A stretch of 64,000 nt of DNA, taken from positions 62,001 to 126,000 of the forward strand of contig QJPP01002923.1 of NCBI GenBank assembly GCA_003996215.1, written 5' to 3'. This stretch comes from Jaltomata sinuosa (taxonomy: Eukaryota > Streptophyta > Magnoliopsida > Solanales > Solanaceae). Both the position numbers and the translations under genes were made by a program. How positions within the stretch are numbered: the stretch's first letter is position 1; each line of letters begins with the position of its first letter. Positions 46,619 to 59,940 of the stretch are shown piece after piece. A model generated the notes under the pieces. The model saw only the letters and a program-made list of their open reading frames with translations, was not told the DNA's origin and searched no databases.

Positions 46619-49600
46619 TGTCACGGCCCGATTTATCAGGTCATGATGGCACCTACAACCTCTGTAGGCAAATCAATCCTCGTATCCCAGAACGGTTAGT
46701 AATGGTCTACTACCTAAGCAAGCAAGCACAAGAAGTAAAATAAGAAAAAGCAGATAGAGAAAAAATAGCCTAAATATACGTATAAAGAAACTACACCATC
46801 CCACGACCTGGTATCGAAAGTAGAGGAGCCACTACAGAAATATACAGAGTACTAGAAGGTGCAAAAGGAGAATATACAACTGTCTCTCAATAAATAAAAG
46901 AGTAAACAGTGCCAAAAAAAGAAATATGGTCAAGCCTTGGTCGTCATGAGCTCACCCTACTCTCGAATGTCCAAAATGCACTGCACGAGTATCCACATAA
47001 TCAATGGCGATAGCTGTCACAATCTGCATCAGGAAGATGCAGAAGTGTAGTATGAGTACCAATTGAAAAGAAACGGGCACCCAGTAGGCATCATAGGCCA
47101 ACTAAGCATATATAAGATATAAAAGCAGTATATAGCAAATAGAAAAGAAGTAGTCACAGAAGCAAATAGAGAAAAGCACATGGAAACTAGCAACAAATAG
47201 AAGACAGGGAGAATACAAGTATACTATGCTAGCTACAGAAGATATATATCACAAAACACAAGTGAAGGAGTAGAGAATGTACCTGGATCCTTGCAATAAT
47301 AATATATACAGAGATTTTAACAAACATGACAGAATACCGATAACCTCAAATAAAAGGGAAAAAGGAAAAAGCAACTAACATAATCATGCTAACAATACAA
47401 CTCATAAGATTAGAATGATCGGAAAGGCAACCTCACAAGTACTATGATAGGAGCGAGTAAGCTAATCTACCTACAGTCCCAATGGGCGCCCATACAACCA
47501 AGGAATACATAAAAGTGAAAACAAACCTTCTGCCATCCCATACTATCAGAGCGTACACTCAACAAACAGCAAACAAGGGTGGAACCATACACTGAATGAA
47601 TGATATGATTTGATATGATCATGTGTGCCAGTAGTATCGTATGTACCTCTTCTAGTGCCTACAGGCCCAGTAGGTAGGATCCATGGAAGGAGTCCCCCGT
47701 ATACCTCTACTACTCAATACACCCCTTCTATGGTACTCACAACTCGTAGACTGTGGTCCAGATCGGCAAGGTCCATGGTGGTCAACACGACCACATACAA
47801 AATCTCTGAATCCTAAGGTCATCCGGGTCAAAAATTAGTAAACCTCATAACCTCAATATGCATGCCCAGAGTTTATCTGGATCTAAATTTGTACATCTCA
47901 GAATCCCAATATGGGTTCCCAGAGTCTATTTGGGTCTAAAATTAGTAAGTCTCAGAATCTCAGTACTCATGCCCGGAGTCTATCTGGGTCTAAAATTAAT
48001 AATAAAAATATTTCTAGTGCTCAGTTCGGCCGAGTCTAGTATCACTTCAAAATCAATGTGTAAACCATCAGTTAATCTCTTTTATCTCAAGAAGATCCAT
48101 AAAACCAGTTAAAATCCTTTTATAGCCATTTATAAAAGAGGACGGGCCATCAAGGCCATGCAAGATTTAGAAAATTGGTGATAGTTAGGCCCGCAGCCAT
48201 AGTAGTAATAAATAAATGCAGAAAACCCTTTTGTATGATAATGATGATATACTCGTATACAATCAATTGCCCAAAGGCTCACAATCAACCTATTGGCCCT
48301 GCGCAGGCTCAATCTGCTCTACAACATAGATAAGCAGCTCAATATCACAATCCGATGTCCAGGACTCATGGACATTTTCCAAATATTCCACTATCTATGG
48401 TCCAAAGTCATAAAAAAGGCTACACAGGGTCGCAAGGGGTAATATTGCAAAACTAGTTTGAATACTAAAGCAAACATAGGAAATAAGACGGATAAAAGAA
48501 AACGGACAAGGTCTGGGGTGTCAATCTAGTAAACCCAACCCAAGGAAGCTAAACAATATAGTTATATTCTATATACGCAAAGTCTAAGGTAGGTAAGTTG
48601 TAAGCTACCTGACGATGAATAGCTGCTGAAAAGACGTCGTCTAAGCCCGAATTGCTCCAAGAAGTCCTGAATGGAAAACAAACTATCAAAAAAATGCTCT
48701 ACTCGTCAATAAAAAGCTTATAGTACCCATATTGCTAATAATTTCACTGGGTCAAAATTCGAGTCAAAAGCGAGCTTATGGGCCCCACAATCCAAAACCA
48801 AAAATAAAAATTCTATGATGTTTCCAACCTTGTCAGGAATACATGCTCAAAAATTAAGGGTAAAACGGTCAAGGGGAGGGCCTAAAACAACGCGTAGAAG
48901 AAGAGGAATCAACATTGAAATACTTTACATAATCAAAAATAAAAATGGAGAATTACGTATCATAGAGGAAGGGAACAAGGTCATAAAGGTGACACATGTG
49001 TCACAACAAAAGAGCAGACCCAACAGCAACTAAAACATAAGTAAACAACCCCAAGCTAAAATAAGAAGCTTTAATAGAGGTTTAGACAAGGCTGTTAAGA
49101 AATTGGGGAAGAGGAACATATCAAAACAAAGAGGGAAGCGATAATATTCACCAATCAAAGAATTCTCGTGACTAGGAAATGATTTTGAGAAAGCTTTAGA
49201 TGAGGGAACTGGTTTTAGCGTGAGAGGGAAGTGAGAACAATAGTTGAAAATTTGAGGGAATAAAATTTTATAGTGCAGGTCGCAGACCAGCCAGATTGCG
49301 ACCCCCCTGCACAATCGCACTGAAGGATTAACACGGGCACCTATGGGATTGATTTGCCCAGGCGCGATAGTGCTGAAGGGAAAAGGTGTCAGGGGCGCGA
49401 TCGCAGTGACCCTGCACAAGCGCGTTGAGCACTGCTCAGCTGCAAAAAAATCTGCAACTTTTGAAACACTCCCTCGAGGGTTCCTGGCATAATCAAAACC
49501 TGATACACACAAACCAAACATATAACTAGAGTGGAAACAACGTTCTTGACTCAACAGAATAGAAGAAAGTTCCATACGAGGCCGTCTCAAAGAAATATTG

Positions 49601-50108
49601 ACCCAAGTCAATACTTGTGAATTCCAACCAAACATCCAAAATGAGCCCGACTCATCCAAGACCCAAACCAACCACCTACCTAACCTAAACTCGACATTCT
49701 AAAGTTGATAGAATCTTTGGATTTCAAATCTGATGCTCTGATCATCGAAAGTTGACCAAAGTCAACCAACCAACTCCAACTGGCCTGAAATTTCAGAAAG
49801 TGAGATAAAACCAAACCAAAAGCTCTCAGGCCCTGATCAAGGATCCAACTAGACCAAATTCCATGGTCCAGAGCTAACAAAACTATTGGAATTTGATTCC
49901 GAGCATGCTTGATAAGAATGTTGACTGAAGTCAATGATTTCCTAAGTTAAAGCTCTAAAATAGGGAAATGATCATAAATAACCTAACGAATGGCCTGAGC
50001 ACTAAATCACTGATCTCAGCAAGCCATAAATGACTTAGGACCACTACAAGCAAGCTCTAACAGCACAAAAAAGGTAAAAATGCAAACATGACCGGAAGGG
50101 TCATTGCA
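46619..50108 (-). repeat. Gypsy LTR, 3.5 kb, probably solo
   Basis: On the minus strand it starts TGCAATGACCC at 50108 and ends CGGGCCGTGACA at 46619; its last 40 bases resemble the E3 LTR end (AGGTGCCATCATGAC in both). No primer site follows at 46618 and no purine tract precedes at 50109, so it is a solo LTR or a truncated piece. U3 has a GC-rich short-motif array (49270-49440: GATCGCA, GCGCGATCG, GCACAAGCGCG). I see no matching five-base flanks. Confidence 0.72.
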
Positions 50109-50602
50109 CATTCAAGTATCACTGCTTTGATATTCTCTTTAACTATAATTTCCATTTAATGGTTTATGGATATCACATTTTCTTATTTGGGATTAACACG
50201 CTTGTGACCAACATCATCATCAACTTCCTCCATTTATGAACATTGTGCATTCATCTTGCAATTCACCATCACATACGCACATCATAAAGTACTATTTTCT
50301 TGATTATTCCAGAGAAATAAAAATTTGAAGAGTTCTTATTGCAAACTTCAACTTTGATTGTGGACTTTGTCTCCAAATAGAACTCTTACTCTTGATCAAC
50401 TCTATTTGTCTTTATTTCATTATAGCACTAATCCACAGAGGAATCCAACTACACTCTTTGTAGTTTGTACAATTGTACTGCTTCACCGTCGATCTTGGAC
50501 TTTTTTTTAATAAATTATACCATTTCTTTGGCTTCGAGGGAACGAGTCAGACATGGCATAGTTAAAACAGCATTCCCTCTTGTGTAAATATCATTTTTAG
50601 AT
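50109..50602. other. Unassigned AT-rich DNA between two LTRs
   Basis: This lies between the gypsy LTR and the solo copia LTR. It has no motif I recognise; a short minus-strand frame near 50515-50709 crosses into the copia LTR and is not credible. It is present in both duplication copies. Confidence 0.5.
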
Positions 50603-51061
50603 TGTTGTAAAATATATTCCAAGATCGCAAAAATATATGAAGAACACAAAGATGAAGGCTTGATAATATGAATAACGAACACAGGATTTGAGGCATGAAA
50701 CACGTGCAAAACGCTTTCCTAAAAATGATATTTGCTCCCTCTCCTTGTGAGATTGCTATGGGATTATATGCAAATAGTTTTAGTGGATATGACAAGCCTA
50801 TGAAATTCTTCAGTAAGCAAATAGTGAAGAAATTCGTCGGGAAAGCAAGAACTTGAACTTAATCTTTTTGGAGAAGAAAAAAATTCTTTGGAGAATATTG
50901 TAAAGACACTTCTCTGTAAAAAGTTTTTTGAAAAGTTATGTTTGAATCTGTAGAAGTATGATTTAAATAGAACTAGTGATAACTAAAGAATGAAAAGACA
51001 CAACCTTTCACTAAAAGACACCTCTTATAATTGTTAATTATTTTTTTTTAAAAATCCAACA
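50603..51061 (-). repeat. Solo copia LTR, copy 1
   Basis: It is 459 bases, bounded by TGTTG...CAACA inverted ends and homologous to the E4 LTR at 28083. No primer site or purine tract adjoins it. Flanks TAGAT and GTGTT do not match, so any target duplicate has decayed or the borders shifted. Confidence 0.75.
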
Positions 51062-51302
51062 GTGTTTGGGATATAGTCTGCACCAAAAGAGCGCAATACG
51101 TATATTATAAATACAGGAAACACGTGTACTAAATAGACATTAGACTAACTCGACGTGCATCTTCAAAAATTTCATAAAGCAATAAAATATATATGAAGTC
51201 CCACAAGAAAGAATGTGGGCTCATCGATAATTTGTTTTAATAGTAAGTCCCTTCTAAGTGATGTGATCCTTTGGAACGTTTTCCTCTCCTATACCTAATA
51301 TA

Positions 51303-51404
51303 CCATCAAATCGGGTCGTGACAGAATCTAACCTTATATTACGTATTTCCCCTATTTCATCATTTATTTCGTGATTTAGCCCATGTTTGGATGGTATATT
51401 ATGT
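51303..51404. other. Spacer between duplication copies
   Basis: These 102 bases are found only once. They begin with CCATCAAATCGGGTCGTGACA, a plus-oriented LTR end of the same kind as 46619 in inverse, with no primer site after it. Confidence 0.7.
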
Positions 51405-54400
51405 ATGATTTGATATGATCATGTGTGCCAGTAGTATCGTATGTACCTCTTCTAGTGCCTACAGGCCCAGTAGGTAGGATCCATGGAAGGAGTCCCCCGT
51501 ATACCTCTACTACTCAATACACCCCTTCTATGGTACTCACAACTCGTAGACTGTGGTCCAGATCGGCAAGGTCCATGGGGGTCTACGCGACCACATAAAA
51601 AATCTCTGAATCCTAAGGTCAGTGCCTAGAATCTATCCGGGTCAAAAATTAGTAAACCTCATAACCTCAATATGCATGCCCAGAGTTTATCTGGATCTAA
51701 ATTTGTACATCTCAGAATCCCAATATGGGTGCCCAGAGTCTATTTGGGTCTAAAATTAGTAAGTCTCAGAATCTCAGTACTCATGCCCGGAGTCTATCTG
51801 GGTATAAAATTAATAATAAAAATATTTCTAGTGCTCAGTTCGGCCGAGTCTAGTATCACTTCAAAATCAATGTGAAAACCATCAGTTAATCTCTTTTATC
51901 TCAAGAAGATCCATAAAACCAGTTAAAATCCTTTTATAGCCATTTATAAAAGAGGACGGGCCCTCAAGGCCATGCAAGATTTAGAAAATTGGTGATAGTT
52001 AGGCCCGCAGCCATAGTAGTAATAAATAAATGCAGAAAACCCTTTTGTATGATAATGATGATATACTCGTATACATATCAATTGCCCAAAGGCTAACAAT
52101 CAACCTATTGGCCCTGCGCAGGCTCAGTCTGCTCTACAACATAGATAAGCAGCTCAATATCACAATCCGATGTCCAGGACTCATGGACATTTTCCAAATA
52201 TCCCACTATCTATGGTCCGAAGTCATAAAAAAGGCTACACAGGGTCGCAAGGGGTAATATTGCAAAACTAGTTTGAATACTAAAGCAAACATAGGAAATA
52301 AGACGGATAAAAGAAAACGAACAAGGTCTGGGGTGTCAATCTAGTAAACCCAACCCAAGGAAGCTAAACAATATAATTATATTCTATATACGCAAAGCCT
52401 AAGGTAGGTAAGTCGTAAGCTACCTGACGATGAATAGCTGCTGAAAAGACGTCGTCTAAGCCCGAATTGCTCCAAGAAGTCCTGAATGGAAAACAAACTA
52501 TCAAAACAATGCTCTACTCGTCAATAAAAAGCTTATAGTACCCATATTGCTAATAATTTCGCTGGGTCAAAATTCGTGTCAAAAGCGAGCTTATGGGCCC
52601 CACAACCCAAAACGAAAAATAAAAATTCTATGATGTTTCCAACCTTGTCAGGAATACATGCTCAAAAATTAAGGGTAAAACGGTCAAGGGGAGGGCCTAA
52701 AACAACGCGTAGAAGAAGAGGAATCAACATTGAAATACTTTACGTAATCAAAAAAAAAATTGGAGAATTACGTATCATAGAGGAAGGGAACAAGGTCAAA
52801 AAGGTGACACATGTGTCACAACAAAAGAGCAGACCCAACAGCAGCTAAAACATAAGTAAACAACCCCAAGCTAAGATAAGAAGCTTTAATAGAGGTTTAG
52901 ACAAGGCTGTTAAGAAATTGGGGAAGAGGAACATATCAAAACAAAGAGGGAAGCGATAATATTCACCAATCAAAGAATTCTCGTGACTAGGAAATGATTT
53001 TGAGAAAGTTTTAGATGAGGGAACTGGTTTTAGCGTGAGAGGGAAGTGAGAACAATGGCTGAAAATTTGAGGGAATAAAATTTTATAGTGAAGGTCGCAG
53101 ACCAGCCAGATTGTGATCCCCCTGCACAATCACGCTGAAGGATTAACACGGGCACCTATGGGATTGATTTGCCCAGGCGCGATAGTGCTGAAGGGAAAAT
53201 GTGTCAGGGGCGCGATCGCAGTGACCCTGCACAAGCGCGTTGAGCACTGCTCAGCTGCAAAAAAATCTGCAACTTTTGAAACACTCCCTCGAGGGTTCCT
53301 GGCATAATCAAAACCTGATACACACAAACCAAACATATAACTAGAGTGGAAACAACGTTCTTGACTCAACAGAATAGAAAAAAGAGTCATACGAGGCCGT
53401 CTCAAAGAAATGTTGACCCAAGTCAATACTTGTGAATTCCAACCAAACATCCAAAATAAGCCCGGCTCATCCAAGACCCAAACCAACCACCTACCTAACC
53501 TAAACTCGACATTCTAAAGTTTATAGAATCTTTGGATTTCAAATCTGATGCTCTGATCATCGAAAGTTGACCAAAGTCAACCAACCAACTCCAACTGGCC
53601 TGAAATTTAAGAAAGTGAGATAAAACCAAACCAAAAGCTCTCAGGCCCTGATCAAGGATCTAACTAGACCAAATTCCATGGTCCAGAGCTAACAAAACTA
53701 TTGGAATTTGATTCCGAGCATGCTTGATAAGAATGTTGACTGAAGTCAATGATTTCCTAAGTTAAAGCTCTAAAATAGGGAAATGATCATAAATAACCTA
53801 ACGAATGGCCTGAGCACTAAATCACTGATCTCAGCAAGCCATAAGTGACTTGGGACCACTATAAGCAAGCTCTAACAGTACAAAAAAGGTAAAAATGCAA
53901 ACATGACCGAAAGGGTCATTGCACATTCAAGTATCACTGCTTTGATATTCTCTTTAACTATAATTTCCATTTAATGGTTCATGGATATCACATTTTCTTA
54001 TTTGGGATTAACACGCTTGTGACCAACATCATCATCAACTTCCTCCACTTATGAACATTGTGCATTCATCTTGCAATTCACCATCACATACGCACATCAT
54101 AAAGTACTATTTTCTTGATTATTCCAGAGAAATAAAAATTTGAAGAGTTCTTATTGCAAACTTCAACTTTGATTGTGGACTTTGTCTCCAAATAGAACTC
54201 TTACTCTTGATCAACTCTATTTGTCTTTATTTAATTATAGCACTAATCCACAGAGGAATCCAACTACACTCTTTGTAGTTTGTACAATTGTACTGCTTCA
54301 CCGTCGATCTTGGACTTTTTTTTAATAAAATATACCATTTCTTTGGCTTCGAGGGAACGAGTCAGACATGGCATAGTTAAAACAGCATTCCCTCTTGTGT

Positions 54401-55114
54401 AAATATCATTTTTAGATTGTTGTAAAATATATTCCAAGATCGCAAAAATATATGAAGAACACAAAGATGAAGGCTTGATAATATGAATAACGAACACAGG
54501 ATTTGAGGCATGAAACACGTGCAAAACGCTTTCCTAAAAATGATATTTGCTCCCTCTCCTTGTGAGATTGCTATGGGATTATATGCAAATAGTTTTAGTG
54601 GATATGACAAGCCTATGAAATTCTTCAGTAAGAAAATAGTGAAGAAATTTGTCGGGAAAGCAAGAACTTGAACTTAATCTTTTTGGAGAAGAAAAAAATT
54701 CTTTGGAGAATATTGTAAAGACACTTCTCTGTAAAAAGTTTTTTGAAAAGTTATGTTTGAATCTGTAGAAGTATGATTTAAATAGAACTAGTGATAACTA
54801 AAGAATGAAAAGACACAACCTTTCACTAAAAGACACCTCTTATAATTGTTAATTATTTTTTTAAAATCCAACAGTGTTTGGGATATAGTCTGCACCAAAA
54901 GAGCGCAATACGTATATTATAAATACAGGAAACACGTGTACTAAATAGACATTAGACTAACTCGACGTGCATCTTCAAAAATTTCATAAAGCAATAAAAT
55001 ATATATGAAGTCCCACAAGAAAGAATGTGGGCTCATCGATAATTTGTTTTAATAGTAAGTCCCTTCTAAGTGATGTGATCCTTTGGAACGTTTTCCTCTC
55101 CTATACCTAATATA
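51405..55114. repeat. Tandem duplication, copy 2 (3.7 kb)
   Basis: This is the partner of 47605-51302. It holds the truncated gypsy LTR (51405-53923), the unassigned stretch, and the solo copia LTR (54418-54873). The right border joins the E6 3' LTR at TAATATA/TCTAATAT, a short shared word. Confidence 0.93.
54418..54873 (-). repeat. Solo copia LTR, copy 2
   Basis: It is nearly identical to 50603-51061 because it was copied by the tandem duplication rather than inserted independently. Confidence 0.75.
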
Positions 55115-56308
55115 TCTAATATCCAAAAGTGTTGGAAAAGTATAAGGACATATTTGATGCCATGCAATTCACGAATCATGAGTCTTAAAACTTTGCATAG
55201 CCATAATTCAAAATATACTTTCCTCTCTAAAATCATAGTTTAAAGAATTAGGCATGCAATATCATGGAAATAGAGGTCATGTTATCTAAACATACCAATT
55301 TTACTTGAAGACATGCAATTCAATGAAATCATGCTAGAATTCATCATCAATTATATGGGCTTTGATAAACACTTAAGGAACCTCAATTAAAACATGGATA
55401 ATGAATAAGAAATCATAAATCAATACTTTAAAACAAAGCCTATCAATTTCCCCCAATTAGGGTAAGAACCCTAATTTAGAAATCCATAAATTCAATTTAG
55501 AAGATTGGGGCTTTGGCATATGGGTGAAGGGGTTCCCTTATTCAATACCCACATACCTTGATTGAAGCTAACCCAACTGAAATTGAAAAGTAGTGGAGGC
55601 TTGGACTTGGAGCTTGAGACTTGGAGCTTGAAGAGGTTCTTTTCCCAATTTGGTAGATGAATGAGGTAATGAGAAGAGACTTAGGCTAAATGGGGTAGAA
55701 ACCCTTCTAGAAATAGTCAAAGTGACATCATTTAGGAGTTAAAAGGATAGGTAATGACCAAAATACCCCTGGGACTTAATTAAGAAAAAGTTGTTAAAAA
55801 TCGACTGTCAGGAATCACGGATGGATTCCACAGACCGTAGATTAAACCACGGCTCATGGTTTCCATTTATGGTTCCTAGCCAAACCATCAGGCTGTAGAA
55901 GACAAACCACAGTTCAACAGGATGGACCATAGAAAATTTTACGGTCCATAAACCTAACACACTGAAGCTGAGGTACTAGGCAGACCTCTGATCAGGTTCC
56001 ACGAGTCAACAAGATGGTCCATAGTTCAAACTTTGGTCTGTAAACTTGACTCGCGGTTCCTGAGAATTAGTCAATCCTTAGGTTTGATACCAAGAGTTGA
56101 CAAGATGGGTCGCATAATGAACTACGCTCCGTAGAACCAACTCGTGGTTCTCAGACAAGAGTCTGAACTTGGTAGACTTAAACCACTGCCCAATTCCACG
56201 ATCCATGGTTCAGACCACGGTCCATGGTTTGAACCCATAAACCCTGAAAAGCTGAAATTTTTCTGAGATTCTGAGTTTAAAAGTTGAATAAGTTTCCAGG
56301 GAATTACA
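55115..56308 (-). repeat. E6 3' LTR, left end missing
   Basis: On the minus strand it starts TGTAATTCCC at 56308 after a purine tract. It is homologous to 61572-62168 and continues further. It breaks off at 55115, at the duplication border, without an LTR end, so about half or more is lost. U3 has the CCACGG/ACTCGTGG array (55810-56240). Confidence 0.85.
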
Positions 56309-56342
56309 ATATCTCTCCCTTAGGATCTTTCATCCTCGAATG
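56309..56342 (-). promoter_or_regulatory. E6 polypurine tract and hairpin
   Basis: On the minus strand: CATTCG-AGGA-TGAAAG (56327-56342; stem weakened by one mismatch and one wobble), then CCTAAGGGAGAGATAT, then the LTR start. Confidence 0.78.
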
Positions 56343-56542
56343 AAGAATAAACAAAGGAAAACTAAAGAGAAAATAGCCCAACCAATCAACAATACATAAA
56401 ATCTGAAGAACAAACATGATAACTGAGCTTGTAACTTAAAACATGACTGAATCAACTTTGAAAAACATGCATGTATACTAAGATCATGAGGGGAACTGAT
56501 GGAATAGAGTGGAATAGACATGTTAATGAGGAAACTACTACC

Positions 56543-57846
56543 TCAAGTTGAAATGGAGTCAGAAGGGAAAAGATGACGGTACTTGGCTTACATGGCTGAT
56601 TGTGCTTCCCAAGTAGCTCTCTCAACAAGCTGATTTCTCCAAAGGACTTTTACCGAAGTGACTTCTTTGTTTCTCAACCTCTGAATCTGATGATCAAGGA
56701 TCTCTACGGGAACCTCCTCATAGGTGAGACTATCCTTCACACCCACATCCTCCAATGGAACAATCAAGGTCAGATCACCAACACACTTCTTCAACAAGGA
56801 AATATGGAAAACCGGATGAACTACTTCTAATTCTGTTGGCAAATCCAACTAATAAGCAACGCTACCAATTCTCCTCAGAATCCGATAAGGACCTACAAAA
56901 TAGGGACTAAGCTTCCCTTTCTTGCCAAATATCATCACACCCTTCATGGATGACACTTTCAGAAAAACCCAATCATCAACTTCAAACTCCAACTCTCTTC
57001 TCCTCACATCTGCATATGATTTCTGTCGACTCTGAGTGGTCTTCAACCTTTCCCTAATAAGTTGAACATTATCCATAGTCTCATGAACCGAATCTGGACC
57101 AATCAAAGTTGTCTCACCTACCTCAAACCAACCAATAGGAGACCTACACCTTCGACCATAAAGTGCCTCATAAAAAGCCATCTGGATTCTAGAATACAAG
57201 ATGTTGTTATAAGCAAACTCGATAAGAGGTAAGTGAGCATCCCAATTACCTTTGGAATCAATCACACAAGCTCTCAACATATCCTCCAAAGTCTGAATAG
57301 TACGCTCTGCCTGGCCATCCGTCTGTGGCTGAAAAGTTATGCTAAGCTTTACCTGAGTACCAAGACCTCTTTGAAACAATCTCCAAAACTGGGAGGTAAA
57401 TTGAGTACCTCTATCCGAAATGATGGACATTATAACACCATGATATTGGACTATCTCACGAATGTAGATTCTGGCATAATCTACTACTGAATCCGTAGAC
57501 TTAACAGCCAAGAAGTGGGCTAATTTAGTCATTCGGTCGACGATCACCCAAATAGAATCATGTTTCCTTTGAGTACGAGGTAAACCCGTAATGAAGTCCA
57601 TATTAATCTCTTCCCACTTCAAAGTAGGAAGGTCAATATCCTGAGTCATTCCACCCGATCGCGGATGATCTACCTTCACTTGCTGACAGTTGGGAGATTT
57701 AGGAACAAAATTGGCTATGTCCCTCCTCATACCATTCCGTCAATAGACTCCCGGTAGATCACAGTACATCTTAGTGGCACCAGGGTAAATAGAATATCTT
57801 GAACTATGAGTCTCAACCCACCTACATCTGGCAGACACAATGGACC
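56543..57846 (-). pseudogene. E6 integrase with chromodomain, nearly intact core
   Basis: The main open frame (57730-56849) has 293 codons: CQQVKVDHPRSGGM (end of the zinc domain), NMDFITGLPRT (first Asp), ISDRGTQFTSQFW (second Asp) and DGQAERTIQTLEDML (Glu). All three catalytic residues of the D,D,E triad are present. The tail GKKGKLSPYFVGPYRIL and a TAA lead to the next frame (56848-56588) with VHPVFHISLLKK, DSLTYEEVPVEILD and ERATWEAQSAM, then a stop. The zinc domain upstream of 57730 is interrupted. It is the best-preserved integrase in the window but cannot yield a full polyprotein. The chromodomain end is the counterpart of the E2 remnant at 10541. Confidence 0.9.
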
Positions 57847-59364
57847 CTAATAATGAACCACACCATCCCCCCCTTGGGAGAAGACCTCAATTCTTTGTTG
57901 ATGGACTGCACCCTTTAGCTGAAGCAAAATAGGATCACTGTCTTGCCTTGCATTCACTTCATCTACCAAAGATAGTTTGGAACCATTCTGAACAATAACA
58001 CCACCTTCTGTCGAGTCCATAAGGCAACTTCCCAACCGAGCAAGCCTATGAACCTCCTTAACCAATTCCTTCTTTCCGTCTTCAACTGAAGACACACTAC
58101 CCATGGACAATCTACTAAGTGCATCCGCTACAACATTTGCCTTACCGAGATGGTAAAGCACACTCATATCATAATTCTTAAGAAGCTCAAGCCATCTCAT
58201 TTGACGCAGATTCAATTCCTTTTGAGTGAACATATACTGAAGACTCTTATGATCGGTGAATACATCCACGTGGACACCATACAAGTAGTGTCTCAAAATC
58301 TTCAAAGCAAAGACCATGGCTGCTAACTCAAGATCATAAGTAGGGTAGTTCTTGTCATGAGTATTAAGTTGTCTAGAAGCATGATCAATCACTTTACCAC
58401 GCTGCATCAAAATACAACCCAAGCCAATTCTAGAAGCATCACAATACACAACAAAGTCATTTGAACCTTCTTGGTAGGGTCAACACTGGCGATGTTGTCA
58501 ACCTAGTCTTCAATTCCTGAAAGTTCTTCTCACATAGGTCAGACCACTGAAATTTAACCTTTTTCTGAGTCAATTGAGTCAATAGGGCAGCAATGGAAGA
58601 AAACTCATCCACAAATCTTCTGTAGTAACCAGCCAAACCCAAAAAGCTCCTAATATCGGATGGGGAAGTGGGTCTAGGCCAATTCTTCACTGTCTCAATC
58701 TTTTGAGAATCAACTCGAATACCATCTCTAGTCATAATATGACCCAGAAAAGCAACAGACTGCATCCAAAACTCACACTTGCTAAACTTAGCAAACCACT
58801 GTTTATCCTTGAGAGATTGTAACACAACTCTTAAGTGGTTCATATGCTCCTCCTCACTCCGAGAGTAGATAAGGATATCATCAATGAAAACAATGACAAA
58901 CATAGCCAAATACTGCTTGAACACACAGTTCATCAAATCCATAAAGGTTACAGGAGCATTCATTAGACCAAAAGACATAACAACAAATTCATAATGACAA
59001 TACCAAGTTCTAAAGGCTGTCTTTGGAATATCACACTCTCTAACCCGAAGCTAATGATAACCGGATCTAAGGTCGATCTTGGAGAAGAAACTAGCACCCT
59101 AAAGTTGATCGAACAAGTCATCAATCCTAGGAATGGGATATTTATTCTTAATTGTGACCTTGTTCAACTGACGGTAGTCAATGCATATCCTAAGGGAACC
59201 ATTCTTCTTCCACACAAACAAAACTGGGGCACCCTATGGAGAAATGCTAGGCCTAATGAAACCTTTATCAAGAAGGTCCTTCAACTGGTTCTTTAACTCC
59301 TTAAGTTCCACGGGAGCCATTCTATAGGGAGGGATAGAGATGGGATTCGTATCTGGAAGAACAT
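57847..59364 (-). pseudogene. E6 reverse transcriptase and RNase H
   Basis: The upstream RT part (59300-58979) is readable on the minus strand with stops (IDYRQLNKVTIKNKYPIPRI). The frame 58978-58457 (173 codons) covers the palm, with FIDDILIYSRSEEEH, FLGHIMTRDGI and LGLAGYYRRFVDEF, to a frameshift. The RNase H frame (58449-57847, 200 codons) holds MYCDASRIGLGCILM, DLELAAMVFALKILRHYLYG, VFTDHKSL and ADALSRLSMG, and runs on into the connection to integrase. It has fewer lesions than E5. Confidence 0.9.
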
Positions 59365-59940
59365 CTATCCCAAAGTCGATCTCCTGCTTGGAAGGACTCT
59401 GGTCAAATCTTCGGTAAACACTTTTAGGAACTCATTCACAACAGGGATAGGCTGAAGAGATGGGGTTCCGAACTCTGTGTCCATAACCCAAACTATATGA
59501 TAAAGATAAACCTTAGAAATCATATTCCTAGCCTTAAGATAAGATATGAAATGACCCTTTGAGGATGGAGAACTACCCTGCCACTGTAAGACAGGTTCAT
59601 TTGGAAACTTGAAACTGACAACTCGAGTATGACAATCGACCAAGGCATAACTAGCATACAACCAATCCATAACAAGAATAACATCAAAATTAGTCATCTC
59701 AAACTCCACTAGATCCGCTAAAATGACTCTGCGAAGGACTGAGATAGCACAATATTCGTTAGATTCTTTTGGCTAGGATCAACACACCGATGGGAGTAGA
59801 AACAAAAAATTGTTCTAAAAGCAATCCAGGACAAATTTCAAACTTGCATGCTACATAAGGGGTCACAAAAGATAAGGAGTCACCAAGGTCCAACAAAGCA
59901 TACACATCTAGAGAGAAAACTTTCAACATACCAGTAACGA
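59365..59940 (-). pseudogene. E6 aspartic protease domain
   Basis: The active-site region near 59895 reads ALLDLGDSLSFVTPY, where relatives have DPGA; the Asp remains but the following residues are changed. After a break, MTNFDVILVMDWLYASYALVDC and FISYLKARNMISKVY (59709-59365) match the E5 protease end. Confidence 0.8.

Larger units (their letters stand above)
47605..51302. repeat. Tandem duplication, copy 1 (3.7 kb)
   Basis: It is about 98% identical by eye to 51405-55114, in direct orientation. The unit includes most of the 3.5-kb LTR (to 50108), about 0.5 kb of unassigned DNA, a solo copia LTR (50603-51061) and 0.24 kb beyond. Differences are scattered substitutions and one indel of about 15 bases near 47820 (copy 1 is shorter). 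Confidence 0.93.

Noticed and set aside
48815..49033. Arginine-rich small ORF found twice (also 52576-52848)
   Set aside because: The two copies are similar only because of the tandem duplication; the frame is antisense to the LTR and has no independent support.
49030..49671. A 213-codon open frame on the minus strand inside the 3.5-kb LTR
   Set aside because: It lies wholly in LTR U3/leader sequence, has no recognisable domain, and the duplicated copy (52845-53486) is split by a stop. It is most likely a chance frame in a GC-richer part.
46619..51323. Possible 4.7-kb transposon with terminal inverted repeats TGTCACGRCCCGATTT
   Set aside because: The left end is the natural end of a minus-strand gypsy LTR, and the right word is a short LTR-end scrap in the duplication spacer. 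No target duplicate and no transposase are seen.
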